Of a DNA stretch of 24,652 nucleotides, positions 7,711-16,712 are shown piece after piece. Position 1 is the first letter of the stretch, and each line of letters begins with the position of its first letter. The stretch spans positions 1 through 24,652 of the forward strand of contig MGSU01000337.1 of NCBI GenBank assembly GCA_001799195.1. The letters run 5' to 3'. The stretch comes from Deltaproteobacteria bacterium RIFOXYA12_FULL_61_11 (GTDB taxonomy: Bacteria > Bdellovibrionota_F > JAHFAK01 > YA12-FULL-61-11). The translations under genes were made by a program, and so were the position numbers. The notes under the pieces were generated by a model. The model worked only from the letters and a program-made list of their open reading frames with translations, was not told the origin of the DNA and did no database searches.

Positions 7711-8763
7711 TTAAGGACAGTTGTCGCTGGTAACGGTCTGACCGGCGGTCGGAACGCCGTTGCCGCCGACATCCTCGAAGCTGAGCGGGATGGACTGACA
7801 CCACGAGCCGCCGCAGTCCTTCTGGCGCTGGGTGTGGAGGTGCGGACCCGTGGACCAACCGGTGCTGCCCGAGAGACCGATGACCTGCCCGCGGCTGACC
7901 CTGTCCCCCTTGCTCACTTTAGCCGTATTGAGATGTGCGTACAGGGTGTTGCTGCCATCGCCGTGATCGATGGTGACGGTGTTGGCGGCATTGATGCATC
8001 CCGAGCCTCCGCCGTTGTAACACGGCTCGCCCGGCTGCGTCGGCAGCGCGATCGCGACAACCAACCCCGCGGCCATGGCGTGGATAGGCGTGTTGACGGG
8101 TATCCCGAAATCGAAGGCATAGCGGGAGCTGCCGTTGTGCGAGAAGTTGGTGTTGTTGCCCTGGGTCACCTTGATCTTCTTGCCGCAGGCGAAGGGGAGG
8201 TAGAACCCCGGCCGGTCGGGGGCTTCGGGTAAGGGGTCAGGAGTGTTAGGCAAGGGCTGGGGAGTAGTCGGGTCGGGCGCGGTTGGCAAGAGGGCATCGT
8301 GCTGGGAACACCGGGTGTAGAAGGCCGAGATGTAACCTTCGTCGAGCCGATACCAGGTGGTTTCGCCGTTGACGTTCTCGCCTTCGACTTCCTCGAGGAC
8401 TTCGATCTGTTCGTTGGGTTCCAGACTGGCGACGATCCTGCCGTCGGTCGTGGGGGTGGAACGGATGTTCAGGACCTCGCCCCCGGTCTTGACGACCTTG
8501 ACCAGGGTGCAGCTCGTTCCCGGCGCCGCGGGGAGCAGCTCGGGGTTGAGCACGGGACTCGGGAGGTCCGGACGTTCTTCGTCCTCGGTTGGGACGAACA
8601 CCTGCTCGCTGCCGGGGATGACCGGCAAGTAACCGTAGACGGTCGGTTCTTCCTGGGACACGTCGATGGGTTCGCCGCACGCCCCGAGCAAGAGGAAGCC
8701 TAGCAGTGCGGGGGAAGGGAAGCGCCTCGGTCGCGGCGCGGGGTAGGGGAGCCGAGTATTCAC
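7711..8763 (-). CDS. Lipoprotein with SH3b domain and M23 (LytM-type) metallopeptidase domain
   Basis: A 350-residue envelope protein predicted to cut peptidoglycan cross-bridges. The lipoprotein signal ends at LLLGAC (Cys29). An SH3b-like domain spans about 85-152 ([30 protein letters not shown]). A Pro-rich linker runs to about 185. The M23 domain (about 195-345) has His209 and Asp218 ([13 protein letters not shown]), YAHL near 275 and the HxH pair His308/His310 (GPHLH), the zinc set expected of an active enzyme. Extra cysteines (192, 248, 256, 317, 322, 349) suggest disulfides. The start is uncertain: GTG 8763 is chosen because the signal peptide begins there and a promoter places its +1 near that base; TTG 8799 coincides with the -35 box. 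It converges on the FGE-like lipoprotein with 7 bases between stops. Confidence 0.85.
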   Translation of the reverse strand: MNTRLPYPAPRPRRFPSPALLGFLLLGACGEPIDVSQEEPTVYGYLPVIPGSEQVFVPTEDEERPDLPSPVLNPELLPAAPGTSCTLVKVVKTGGEVLNIRSTPTTDGRIVASLEPNEQIEVLEEVEGENVNGETTWYRLDEGYISAFYTRCSQHDALLPTAPDPTTPQPLPNTPDPLPEAPDRPGFYLPFACGKKIKVTQGNNTNFSHNGSSRYAFDFGIPVNTPIHAMAAGLVVAIALPTQPGEPCYNGGGSGCINAANTVTIDHGDGSNTLYAHLNTAKVSKGDRVSRGQVIGLSGSTGWSTGPHLHTQRQKDCGGSWCQSIPLSFEDVGGNGVPTAGQTVTSDNCP

Positions 8764-8769
8764 CGCCTC

Positions 8770-8799
8770 ATGGTACCCGATATCCGGGGTGAGAGGCAA
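8770..8799 (-). promoter_or_regulatory. Putative promoter for the M23 lipoprotein, possibly leaderless
   Basis: On the reverse strand TTGCCT (8799-8794) and TACCAT (8775-8770) are separated by 18 bases. Six bases then precede GTG 8763, so transcription may begin at or next to the start codon. A GAGGC stretch lies too close to the GTG to act as a normal ribosome site. Confidence 0.4.
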
Positions 8800-8800
8800 T

Positions 8801-8813
8801 GGTGCAATGCACC
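8801..8813. promoter_or_regulatory. 13-bp palindrome beside the M23 promoter
   Basis: GGTGCA, a central A, then TGCACC form perfect 6-base arms. It abuts the -35 box of the M23 gene, one base away, in the 88-base gap 8764-8851, which suits an operator. No repressor gene is adjacent. Confidence 0.35.
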
Positions 8814-8851
8814 CACGTCTGAACTGAGACAGAGGTCGCAGGGGAAATGGT

Positions 8852-11128
8852 TTACCAAGGAGCGGTCGTCGCTACCCAGTCGTAGTTGCCTTGGGCGTCG
8901 AATAGCTTGATTTGTATGTATAGTGTTCGCGAGCCGTCTTTAGGAATGTCTGCCATGTCGTAGGTGATCTCGGCCGCGGCGTCGAAGGGCGTTTCGGTCA
9001 GTTTGAACCAGGTTGTGGTCTCGCCCTCGAGGACCTTGCCCAAGGGGTAGAGCTTCGAGCCGGCTTCCGGTTGCAGCTCGGCCCAGCCACCGTTGACCTC
9101 GGCATAGAGGGCGGATTGGGTCTCACCCGCGGGTTCGAGTCCGCCCATACCGGATTGGTAGGGAGTCGATTCTTTGTAGAGGACGAAAATTTCGCGGCCA
9201 TCGGCCGTTTCGTAGAGGAGCGGAATGCTGCCGGTGAAGAATCCGTACTCGGTGAACGTGGTTTCATCAACCCGTTGAGTGATGCTGGAGAGGCTGATGT
9301 AGGCTCGTTCCACGCGAGAGCCCTGGGTCAATTGGCCGAAACCCATGAACATCCATGGGACACTGAAAGTAGTTAATGTTGAGATGTCCACGTTGCCGTT
9401 TGTTTGGGAGAAAGAGTCATGCAGAATGATGGTCTTGCCGTTTTCGATCAAGCCTCCGAAGAATACCCCACTGACCACGCGCGCTGCGGCACCGGAAGCG
9501 AAGTCCGCTGAGATCCACGGCGCGTCACCGAAGGGGTTGAAGCCGGCGAGCTCGGCCGGGGGTTGATTGCCGCCCGCATGGTTCGGATTGGTAAAGAATC
9601 CGGTACTCTGCACGCTCGTCGGTACGGTCGGCGCAGGAGTGGTGACGTTGCCGCTGGCGTCAACTCCCGTGGTTTGGGGCGTAGCCGGGGTTTCCACGCT
9701 GGCGGGAGCGGTGATGGTGACATCGCGGCGATTGAAATAACCGTCGAGGAAGGTACGCCAGACCGCGACGTCCTGGAGGCGGTTGTACCCGCTGTTGTAC
9801 TCGCTGGCATAGAGCGGGAAGTAGATGGCGAGCCCTGTCGATTTATCCCGGGCCGGGCCCTTGTGATTCGTCACCACGGCCGCTGCGAGTGCCTGGGAGA
9901 AGACGGCGGTCTCAGCGGAGAAGTTCACGCCGGCGCCGAGGATGAACTCCCCGAGGTCGATCATCTGCGGATCGTAGGCTCCCTCTGGCGCCTCGCCGCG
10001 CACCACGCTGCCATACGCGGTTGCTCCGCTGCGCTTGGCCGAGTAGGCGGTGGCGCCATTGGCCATCTGGCCTCCGAGCTTGGACAGGACCGTTTGAAGG
10101 GCCGCCTCGAGTCGGGGCATGGCGTTGAGGTCGATGACCGATTGGGTCACGGTGTTGGACTGCCCGCGTTCCTGGGCTTGCTGGGCGAAACCGGCGACCA
10201 GGGCTTTCCCCAGATCGAGCGGAGAGGTCGAGGGATTGGTGGCCAGCACGCCGAAGGAACGATAATCCCAGCCGTGTCCGGGCACGAGTTCCTCGCTGGC
10301 GACGAGGTATTCGGAGAAGGGGGCCATGGCCATGGCGACCTCGTAGGTGGCCATCAGGCAAGCATCGAAACCGATCAGAGCGAAGCGTTGCAGGCCGGCA
10401 GCGGTCATGCCGTTGTAGATGCCTTGGCGCATTTCCGCCAGGGAGAGCATGTCGGGGGAGGCCGCCCCCTCGTCGATGCCGAAGCCTGGCCAGGCCGCGC
10501 CGTGGTCCCAGAACACCAGAGCCGTGCGGTCGGCCGGATAGGCGCCCACTCCCCAGGAGATGAAATCGGCCAGGGCCTCGGCGGTACCGGTGTTCAGCTC
10601 GCCGAGGTCGGAGATTTCCTCGACTGAGTTCTGTTTCACCAGGAAGCGTTTCGTGGAGGTGAACGAGCCCAACACACCCGCGTCGGCATCGTCCGTGAAG
10701 GTTGCAGACCGGTCGTGCTGGACCACCAGGTTGAGCCCGGTGGTCGATCCCACGGCCATGAGCTCTTGCATATCCTTGAAACTAGCGGCCTCGAGGTTGT
10801 TGTCCGCTGCCATGAAGACCAGCACGGTCCAACTGTTGCCGGTGGTCGAGTGCGGAGGCAACCGGTCGAGGGAGAGCACGCACACACCGTCCCGGCACAT
10901 AGTGCCCTCGGCGCATGGGGTGGCACAGGTCAGGGTCAGGTCGTCGCGGATCAGGTCGCCGCTGCGACCAGGATCGTAACCGCTTGGATCGTTTGGCTTG
11001 ACGGGATCGTCCGTGCCGCTGGGAGTATTGGGAGAAGCTGGGTTCTGGCTATCGACCGTGCTGTCGCTCGAGCATCCGGTTGCCAGTACCAGCATGAAGG
11101 ACAATAGGAGCGGGATCATATATTTCAT
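8852..11128 (-). CDS. Clostripain-family (C11) cysteine peptidase lipoprotein
   Basis: A 758-residue exported protein. ATG 11128 is set by GGGAGG six bases before it and gives a clean signal peptide ending at ATGC (Cys19). A Pro/Asp/Ser linker follows, then a four-cysteine cluster at 68-83 ([17 protein letters not shown]) like those in myxobacterial surface proteins. The peptidase domain starts near residue 98 ([16 protein letters not shown]); the clan CD dyad is His209 in VFWDHGAAW and Cys257 in [10 protein letters not shown]. These peptidases usually cleave after Arg or Lys and are often self-processed. After about residue 480 there is a Thr/Pro-rich linker (about 490-535) and a C-terminal beta-rich region of about 220 residues that I do not recognise. 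It is divergent from the large FGE-like lipoprotein, sharing the 11129-11284 gap. Confidence 0.88.
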   Translation of the reverse strand: MKYMIPLLLSFMLVLATGCSSDSTVDSQNPASPNTPSGTDDPVKPNDPSGYDPGRSGDLIRDDLTLTCATPCAEGTMCRDGVCVLSLDRLPPHSTTGNSWTVLVFMAADNNLEAASFKDMQELMAVGSTTGLNLVVQHDRSATFTDDADAGVLGSFTSTKRFLVKQNSVEEISDLGELNTGTAEALADFISWGVGAYPADRTALVFWDHGAAWPGFGIDEGAASPDMLSLAEMRQGIYNGMTAAGLQRFALIGFDACLMATYEVAMAMAPFSEYLVASEELVPGHGWDYRSFGVLATNPSTSPLDLGKALVAGFAQQAQERGQSNTVTQSVIDLNAMPRLEAALQTVLSKLGGQMANGATAYSAKRSGATAYGSVVRGEAPEGAYDPQMIDLGEFILGAGVNFSAETAVFSQALAAAVVTNHKGPARDKSTGLAIYFPLYASEYNSGYNRLQDVAVWRTFLDGYFNRRDVTITAPASVETPATPQTTGVDASGNVTTPAPTVPTSVQSTGFFTNPNHAGGNQPPAELAGFNPFGDAPWISADFASGAAARVVSGVFFGGLIENGKTIILHDSFSQTNGNVDISTLTTFSVPWMFMGFGQLTQGSRVERAYISLSSITQRVDETTFTEYGFFTGSIPLLYETADGREIFVLYKESTPYQSGMGGLEPAGETQSALYAEVNGGWAELQPEAGSKLYPLGKVLEGETTTWFKLTETPFDAAAEITYDMADIPKDGSRTLYIQIKLFDAQGNYDWVATTAPW

Positions 11129-11167
11129 CTCTGGCCTCCCGACCAAACAAGTTGAAGGCTTCTCTGC

Positions 11168-11234
11168 CATGAGAGCGAAGGGAAATGCAAGCCCCTCGTG
11201 CGGTTCTCGGCGAGGGCTTCTTTACATGAGAGCG
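11168..11234. repeat. Pair of 10-bp direct repeats in divergent promoter region
   Basis: CATGAGAGCG occurs at 11168-11177 and again at 11225-11234, starting 57 bases apart, one copy on each side of the inverted repeat at 11189-11219. The second copy overlaps the -35 box of the plus-strand promoter. This may be a paired regulator site. Confidence 0.35.
11189..11219. promoter_or_regulatory. GC-rich inverted repeat next to divergent promoter
   Basis: AAGCCCCTCG (11189-11198) can pair with CGAGGGCTT (11211-11219) with one bulged C, across a 12-base loop. It stops one base before the TTTACA box. As no plus-strand gene precedes it, it is unlikely to be a terminator for that strand; on the minus strand it would lie in the clostripain leader or its operator. 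Confidence 0.35.
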
Positions 11235-11250
11235 CCCGCTGGGCTACAAT
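11221..11250 (+). promoter_or_regulatory. Sigma-70-like promoter for the large repeat/FGE-like lipoprotein
   Basis: TTTACA at 11221-11226 and TACAAT at 11245-11250 are separated by 18 bases, each one base from consensus. The -10 lies 34 bases before ATG 11285. The same boxes read backwards give TTGTAG (11249-11244) and TGTAAA (11226-11221) with 17 bases between them, so a minus-strand clostripain promoter might overlap it. Confidence 0.55.
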
Positions 11251-11284
11251 CCGCCCACTCGTCTACCCCTCTCGGAGGCAGGCC

Positions 11285-14200
11285 ATGCGCCCGAGTTCCC
11301 GGTTCCTCCTCCCCGCCCTGTTCCTCTGTCTCGCCTGCTCTGACCAACCACCGACCAACTACGGTAACGGTCCCGGTCCGGAAGGCGCGAGCACCATAGT
11401 AGCCAGTGCCGGCAAGGCCAATTTCCTCGACGTGACCTCGCCCGAGGGCATCATCATGCAGCTTCGTAAGGATACCGTTTCCAAACCCGAGACTATCCGC
11501 ATCCAGCAACGTACACCGGATGCCCTGAGCCTTCGCCTCAAGTCCTCCATCCGCGCCTCGGTCAGTATTCCCGGTCTGCTCTATCGTTCCGAACCCATCA
11601 ACGTCGCTGGAGCCTCCCGCTTCCTGTTCCTGGCCGAGGTCGGCATCAACGAGCAGGCCCAGTTCGCCGGAGAGGGATTGACCTTCCTGGTCCCGGTCTC
11701 CCTCCTTCCCGTGACCACCCTGGCCAAAAACACGATCCCCGGCCACACCCTCTCACCCGTCGATATCCCGGAAGAGTCCCTGCCGAATGAGCTCATTCCC
11801 TCGCAAGCCCTTCCGGCAGCGCACTTCGCTCTGGCCGATCTCTCCGGCGATTCCCTTATCGCACAACCCGGTCACACCGACGACGAAGCCGATCCGACGG
11901 TCAAGACCCAACTCGTGAGGCAACCCAAGCACCAAGAGCAGTCGACCGCGGAGTCGACCAAGAAACCGGTCGTCACGGCGTTGCTCTTCGTCGAGCACGG
12001 TACAGGCGTCTACCGCATGCAGTGCCAGGTCGAGGACCAGCTTTCCGCTGCAAAACGCTTGGCCGTGACGTGTCCCATGACCGGGGCCATGCAACATCCC
12101 TTCTTCACCCTGGCGGTCTTCACCGCCTCGACCGGGGACTACTACCAGGCTCGGGTCGATGATCTACCTGTGGCCTTCCTCCCCAAACAGATCCACCTCG
12201 GTTCTGGTCGCAACACCCCGCCCGAATTGACCCTGGCCGCGGGCTATCTCGTCGGTGCCTCGACCCCGAACGTGCTGCTCATCGAAGCCGAGGATGCCGA
12301 GGGAGATTTCCTCAGCCTCGATTTCCAAGCCCCCGCCAACTTGGTGCACGAACGCCATCACCACCGCATCCTCCTGCGACCTTCGCAGCAACAACTCGGC
12401 ATGACCCTGGAGGTCCAGGTGACCGTGAAGGACAGCGGCAATCCCAGGTTGGAAGATCATAAGACCATCACCTTGCACGTGGTCGAGCGCGAGGTCCTGG
12501 CCAATCCCCTCGACCGCGACCTACCCCTCTCCATCGACAGCGCTCCTTCCGCGGTAGTGCAGGATTCGAACGCACGTTTCGTCTTTTCGACGGGACGTCC
12601 GGCCACCTTCTATTGCCGCCTGGATGCCGCGAAGTTCGAGATCTGCACGGCCGAACTCCTTCTCGAAGGCTTGACCGCAGGCCAACATACGCTCGCCGTC
12701 TTCGCCATTGACAAGGTCGGGGTCAAGAGCAGCGAACACCTGCACACCTGGACCGTGGACCTGAGCTTCGACACCACAGCGCCGAGCGGGACCGTTACCG
12801 GGCCGGATCCGAGCGCCGATCAGACCACCCCCGACTTGACCCTCGCCTTCGACCTCAGCGACGACACGGGGGTGGCCGCCTGGTGCGCCAGGAGCCCGTT
12901 CGAGGAGGATCCACCGGCAGTCGCGGACGCGTGCTGGCGGCGCTTCATACCAGCCACGAAGCTTCAGCGCGGGAACCAGGTCTTCGTGCTTGCTCCGGGC
13001 TATGGCGAGCAACAGGTCGAGGTCTTCGTCCGCGACCTCGCCGGCAACCTCACCGCACCCTTCCGCTTTACGGTGAACTACCTGCCGCCGCCGGACACCA
13101 CCTCCCCGGTCGAGGGTAGGGTGGTCATCGAGGACAATCACACCACGACCTATCAGCGTCAGGTGCTGCTCTCGCTCTCGGCCCGTGATGACGTCGCCGT
13201 GGCGGCTTGGTGTGTCCGGGATACCCTGCTCGAGCCCGAACCCGAGGACGCGTGTTGGCAGCTTGTCGAGCCGCCGAGCTCCAACCTTTACCTCGGGAAT
13301 ATCGCCAAAGAACTCTCGGAAGGACCGGGTCTCAAACAGGTCCATGCCTGGTTCCGCGATCTCTCGGGCAACGTCAGCACCGTGGCCAGCGATTCCATCC
13401 TCTATGAGCTACCCGGGGACGTCGTCCCCCCGGCTCCGCTGAGCGTGGAACTGGCCCTGGGAGTGGCGACCACCGCTTCTCAACAGATCCAAGTGAGTGT
13501 AGAGGCCTCGGACGAGGTCGGCGTCACCGCCTATTGCCTCAAGGAAGACCAGAACCCTCCTACGCTCGAACATCAATGTTGGAGGACTCTGGACTCCGCC
13601 CAACCTCTGTTTGAGCTCGCGGACGTGGATTTCTGGCTCAGTCCCGGGTATGGGCAGAAGACCGTCACCGCCTGGTTCCGCGATCTGGTCGGCAACATCT
13701 CTATGCCGAGCTCCGACAGCATCGAATTCACCGGTCCAGCGGACAGCGGCCCCCCAACCTCGGCGGCAATTTCCATCAATGACGGGGGTGAAACCACGGA
13801 CAATCTATTGATCTCGCGTGACATTGTTGCCTTCGACGATACCGGTATCACGGCCTGGTGCGTCAAGGAAACCTCGGACCTCCCCGGGCCGGAACATCCC
13901 TGCTGGAGAACCGTGAACCCGGCGGTGACCTCCCTCAGTCTGGCCGAAATTCCCTTCACGCTCTCCAACAACCCCGGGGAACACCGGCTCTCGGCGTGGT
14001 TCCGCGACCTCCCCGGCCAACTCTCGGAACGGGTCGAAGACCTGATCACCTATACGCCGCTGGCCGGTGGAGAGGATACCACCCCGCCCCTCGTGGTCTG
14101 GCTCGGCCGGCCCGACGATCCCGACAACCAGGCGGTGTTCACCTTCACCTCCGATGACCCGGGTGCGACCTATCGCTGCCGGACCGACGGTGTTGGCCCC

Positions 14201-15412
14201 GTGAGCTGCACCAGTCCAAAGGACCTCGCGGCGCTCCCCGACGGTCGGCACACCCTCGAGCTGCAGGGGGTCGACCAGGTCGGCAACACTTCGGATTGGT
14301 TGAGTTATTCCTTCTATCTGGACCGGACCGGGCCGGTCAACCCGGCCGTCGTCTCTCCGGTCGGAGCAGTTCCGGCCCGCGAGCTCACCGTGGAGCTCAG
14401 CGGAGACGATGATCAGGCCATCGGCGCGTACTGCCTGCTGGAAGACCTGGGGAGTCCAACGCCGGCGCCGGCCTGTTGGAATCCGGTGTCCCCTGTCGGT
14501 ACCTTCTCCCTCGCCGTCGACCTGACCCTGAGCGAGCCCCTGGGGACGAAACGCCTGCACCTGTGGCTACGAGACCTCGCCGGGAACGTCTCGGCCGAGG
14601 CTATCGAGGAAGTCGCCTTGATCGTCCCCTTCGTGACCAATGCGTGGCTCGGGGTGCCCGCCGGTTCCTTTGACATGGGGTTGGATGGGGGACGGGTCGA
14701 ACAGAGTCCTGCGCACCTCGTGCATCTCTCCGCTTTCCACATGCTGACCTACGAGGTGAGCGCCGAGGAATACGAATTCTGCGTGGACGCCGGAGCCTGT
14801 GTCGCCGCGGACACGGGGAACACCTGCACCGCGGGCCGGGTTGGCAAGGAAGACCATCCCATCAATTGTTTGAGCTTCCAAGCGGCCGAGGCCTATTGCC
14901 ATTGGCTGGGGGGAACTCTGCCCAGCGAGGCGCAATGGGAATATGCCGCAGCGGGTTCCAACTCCCTGGCCTATCCCTGGGGTGAGGTCTTCGAGAGCAA
15001 CCGCCTCAATTATGCCTCCAATGGAGATCCTTACGAAGTGGAAGCCCTCGAGACCACCCCGGTAGGGTATTTCACCGATACCACCCACGACGGCTCCTAC
15101 ACCTCGGCGAACGGCTCCTCGCCCTTCGGCCTGCACGACCTCGGCGGCAACGTCTGGGAATGGGTACTCGATTGGTATGACTGTTATCCCTCCAATAACT
15201 TCTGCGCCACCCCCGGGGCTTCTCCCTTCTACACCGCTTCCGAGGACATGGACGACCCGGTCAATCTGCAATACGTTGCCAACCTCAAGGTCATCCGCGG
15301 CGGGAGTTGGGCCAACGACCAGGCCAACCTGGGGAACACCTACCGGAACTATCAGACGCCGGAGTTTGGCAACGAGCTCATCGGACTGCGCTGCGTCGCC
15401 CCGGCCCCCTGA
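11285..15412 (+). CDS. Giant lipoprotein: Cys/Trp Ig-like repeats with C-terminal FGE-like domain
   Basis: A 1375-residue protein; ATG 11285 follows GGAGG at six bases. The lipoprotein signal ends at CLAC (Cys18). Residues about 30-330 form an N-terminal region I do not recognise, then a cadherin-like segment (about 325-415: NTPPELTLAAG, EAEDAEGD, VTVKDSGNP). Next comes an Ig-like unit with YCRLDAAKFEIC, then six units beginning D-x-x-x-P (coded from 12770, 13094, 13418, 13742, 14075 and 14321). Five of the six share A[WY]C, a later CW, and a closing WFRDLAGN-type motif; the unit from 14075 is of the YRCRTDG/SC type. Residues about 1119-1375 are an FGE-like fold (AGSFDMG, LPSEAQWEYAAAG, GLHDLGGNVWEWV, VIRGGSWANDQANL, LRC) again without the catalytic cysteine pair. 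It is likely a long stalk presenting a C-terminal domain. It converges with the HD-protein gene, 14 bases between stops. Confidence 0.87.
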   Translation: MRPSSRFLLPALFLCLACSDQPPTNYGNGPGPEGASTIVASAGKANFLDVTSPEGIIMQLRKDTVSKPETIRIQQRTPDALSLRLKSSIRASVSIPGLLYRSEPINVAGASRFLFLAEVGINEQAQFAGEGLTFLVPVSLLPVTTLAKNTIPGHTLSPVDIPEESLPNELIPSQALPAAHFALADLSGDSLIAQPGHTDDEADPTVKTQLVRQPKHQEQSTAESTKKPVVTALLFVEHGTGVYRMQCQVEDQLSAAKRLAVTCPMTGAMQHPFFTLAVFTASTGDYYQARVDDLPVAFLPKQIHLGSGRNTPPELTLAAGYLVGASTPNVLLIEAEDAEGDFLSLDFQAPANLVHERHHHRILLRPSQQQLGMTLEVQVTVKDSGNPRLEDHKTITLHVVEREVLANPLDRDLPLSIDSAPSAVVQDSNARFVFSTGRPATFYCRLDAAKFEICTAELLLEGLTAGQHTLAVFAIDKVGVKSSEHLHTWTVDLSFDTTAPSGTVTGPDPSADQTTPDLTLAFDLSDDTGVAAWCARSPFEEDPPAVADACWRRFIPATKLQRGNQVFVLAPGYGEQQVEVFVRDLAGNLTAPFRFTVNYLPPPDTTSPVEGRVVIEDNHTTTYQRQVLLSLSARDDVAVAAWCVRDTLLEPEPEDACWQLVEPPSSNLYLGNIAKELSEGPGLKQVHAWFRDLSGNVSTVASDSILYELPGDVVPPAPLSVELALGVATTASQQIQVSVEASDEVGVTAYCLKEDQNPPTLEHQCWRTLDSAQPLFELADVDFWLSPGYGQKTVTAWFRDLVGNISMPSSDSIEFTGPADSGPPTSAAISINDGGETTDNLLISRDIVAFDDTGITAWCVKETSDLPGPEHPCWRTVNPAVTSLSLAEIPFTLSNNPGEHRLSAWFRDLPGQLSERVEDLITYTPLAGGEDTTPPLVVWLGRPDDPDNQAVFTFTSDDPGATYRCRTDGVGPVSCTSPKDLAALPDGRHTLELQGVDQVGNTSDWLSYSFYLDRTGPVNPAVVSPVGAVPARELTVELSGDDDQAIGAYCLLEDLGSPTPAPACWNPVSPVGTFSLAVDLTLSEPLGTKRLHLWLRDLAGNVSAEAIEEVALIVPFVTNAWLGVPAGSFDMGLDGGRVEQSPAHLVHLSAFHMLTYEVSAEEYEFCVDAGACVAADTGNTCTAGRVGKEDHPINCLSFQAAEAYCHWLGGTLPSEAQWEYAAAGSNSLAYPWGEVFESNRLNYASNGDPYEVEALETTPVGYFTDTTHDGSYTSANGSSPFGLHDLGGNVWEWVLDWYDCYPSNNFCATPGASPFYTASEDMDDPVNLQYVANLKVIRGGSWANDQANLGNTYRNYQTPEFGNELIGLRCVAPAP
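12770..14630 (+). repeat. Six tandem Ig-like domain repeats (protein level)
   Basis: Unit starts are 12770, 13094, 13418, 13742, 14075 and 14321, so the first three intervals are exactly 324 bases (108 codons), followed by shorter spacings of 333 and 246. Shared marks are D-T-T-x-P at the start, A-W-C or A-Y-C, C-W about 15-20 residues later, and W-F-R-D-L-x-G-N near the end. The DNA has diverged, so the array is old, not a recent expansion. Confidence 0.75.
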
Positions 15413-15426
15413 CACGAGAACCCGGT

Positions 15427-16584
15427 TCAGGGCCAATCCAGGTAGCTCAGGAGGAGCTTCTTCCCCCCGAGGTCGCGATAGGGGTTGGAGCGGTGCTTCA
15501 GGAAACGCCGGTAGGAGGCGACGGCCTCGTGGTACTGGGCGAGGTCCCGGTAGGTTGAGGCCAGGTCGCAGCGATACAGGACGAGCAGCTTGGGGAACCA
15601 CGGGGATCCCAGGACGGGTTCGAGCTGACGCGGAGCCAGCGTGGGCAGCGAGGCCGGCAACATGTGGTGCCGGACCAGCCAGGTGACCTCGTCGATCAAG
15701 GAGGAGGGGTAGCCGAGCCGGTGGAGGAAGACCCTGGCGATTCTCTCACCCTGCTCGGCGTGTCCGGAGAACTTCCTGGTTCCCGCGGCATAGGTACTTG
15801 CCTTGCCGACGTCGTGCAGCAATAAGGCAAGCGAGAGGGTGAGGTCGGCGAGCCTTGGGTAATGGAGGGTTTCGAGGGTGTGTTGCCAGCCGTCACCTTC
15901 CGGGTGGTGGTCCTTGGAGTGTGTGACGCCGCGGAGTTCTTCGAGTTCCGGCCAGTGAGTTCGGACGAAGCCGCCTCGAGCCAGAAGTTCGAGGCCCTGC
16001 CAGGGGGTTTCGCCGAGGAGCAGAGCGGTGAGCAACTCGCGCTGGTAGCCGGGAGACAGGAGCGGACCTTTTCCGGTGCCGTGCGCCAGTTCGGGAGGGG
16101 GCTTGTACGCGTGTCGGCCGACCACGAGCGCGATTTCGGCGAGCGACAGCCAGGAACAGGTCATCGCCGGCGGGAGTAAGGCTTCGCTCGGCCGTAGCCT
16201 GGCCGCCCGCAGGTCGGGGTAGACCTCGTACCAATCCAGGAAACGCCCATGCTCTGGTTCGTAGAGGAGGTCGAGCACGCTCACGCGGTGGCGAGGAGGG
16301 CGATCGGGGAATTCCCCGCAACGCACACAGAGCTCGAGGTCGTCGCGGCGGAGCCGGGCTTCCCCCCGTTCGTCGGCACGATAGCTCAGATCATCGCAAG
16401 CTCGTGCCAAGTCGACCAGGGACCTGGTGGTATAGACCTCGAGCAGAGGCAGCATGGGGACGCGGTGGTACAGATCGAGCGCGGTGAGACCCGAGGCCCA
16501 ACAGGGCTGGGGCAGCCCGGCGAGAGCCACCCCGAGCTGCTCGGCCTGAATGGACGTCGGCGCTCGTACATTGGACTGAGCCAC
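15427..16584 (-). CDS. HD-domain protein with degenerate CCA-adding-type nucleotidyltransferase head
   Basis: A 385-residue cytosolic protein. GTG 16584 follows GAGGAAG at suitable spacing. Residues about 180-350 match the HD region of bacterial CCA-adding/poly(A) polymerases: SKDHHPEGDGWQHTLETL (His235), LLLHDVGK (His257-Asp258), SGHAEQGE (His275), VRHHM (His306/307) and CDLAST (Asp340). All metal-binding residues are present, so phosphohydrolase activity on nucleotides or phosphodiesters is plausible. Residues about 20-130 keep the outline of the polymerase head (CWASGLTALDLYH, YTTRSLVDLARACDDLSY, VSVLDLLYEPEHGRFLD) but lack the G-S/G-(x)n-R-D and D-x-D residues needed for nucleotide transfer. 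It is therefore not expected to be the cell's tRNA nucleotidyltransferase. Divergent from the dockerin lipoprotein across 16585-16773. Confidence 0.8.
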   Translation of the reverse strand: MAQSNVRAPTSIQAEQLGVALAGLPQPCWASGLTALDLYHRVPMLPLLEVYTTRSLVDLARACDDLSYRADERGEARLRRDDLELCVRCGEFPDRPPRHRVSVLDLLYEPEHGRFLDWYEVYPDLRAARLRPSEALLPPAMTCSWLSLAEIALVVGRHAYKPPPELAHGTGKGPLLSPGYQRELLTALLLGETPWQGLELLARGGFVRTHWPELEELRGVTHSKDHHPEGDGWQHTLETLHYPRLADLTLSLALLLHDVGKASTYAAGTRKFSGHAEQGERIARVFLHRLGYPSSLIDEVTWLVRHHMLPASLPTLAPRQLEPVLGSPWFPKLLVLYRCDLASTYRDLAQYHEAVASYRRFLKHRSNPYRDLGGKKLLLSYLDWP

Positions 16585-16712
16585 TCGATCTTCCTCGGAT
16601 ACTTGGATAGGAGCCTAGTCCGGGCATTTCCGGGATTGTGTACCAGGCAGGCAGGGATGGCAAGCGAGGGACGTGCTGGACTTCCGAGGCAGATCGGCCC
16701 ATCGAGGCCGGG

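Noticed and set aside
9563-10627. 354-codon plus-strand open frame opposite the clostripain gene
   Set aside because: Gly/His/Arg-rich shadow; the minus strand carries the His/Cys dyad and signal peptide.
11189-11219. Rho-independent terminator
   Set aside because: The stem is followed only by CTTT on the plus strand, and no plus-strand gene ends upstream; listed instead as a regulatory inverted repeat.
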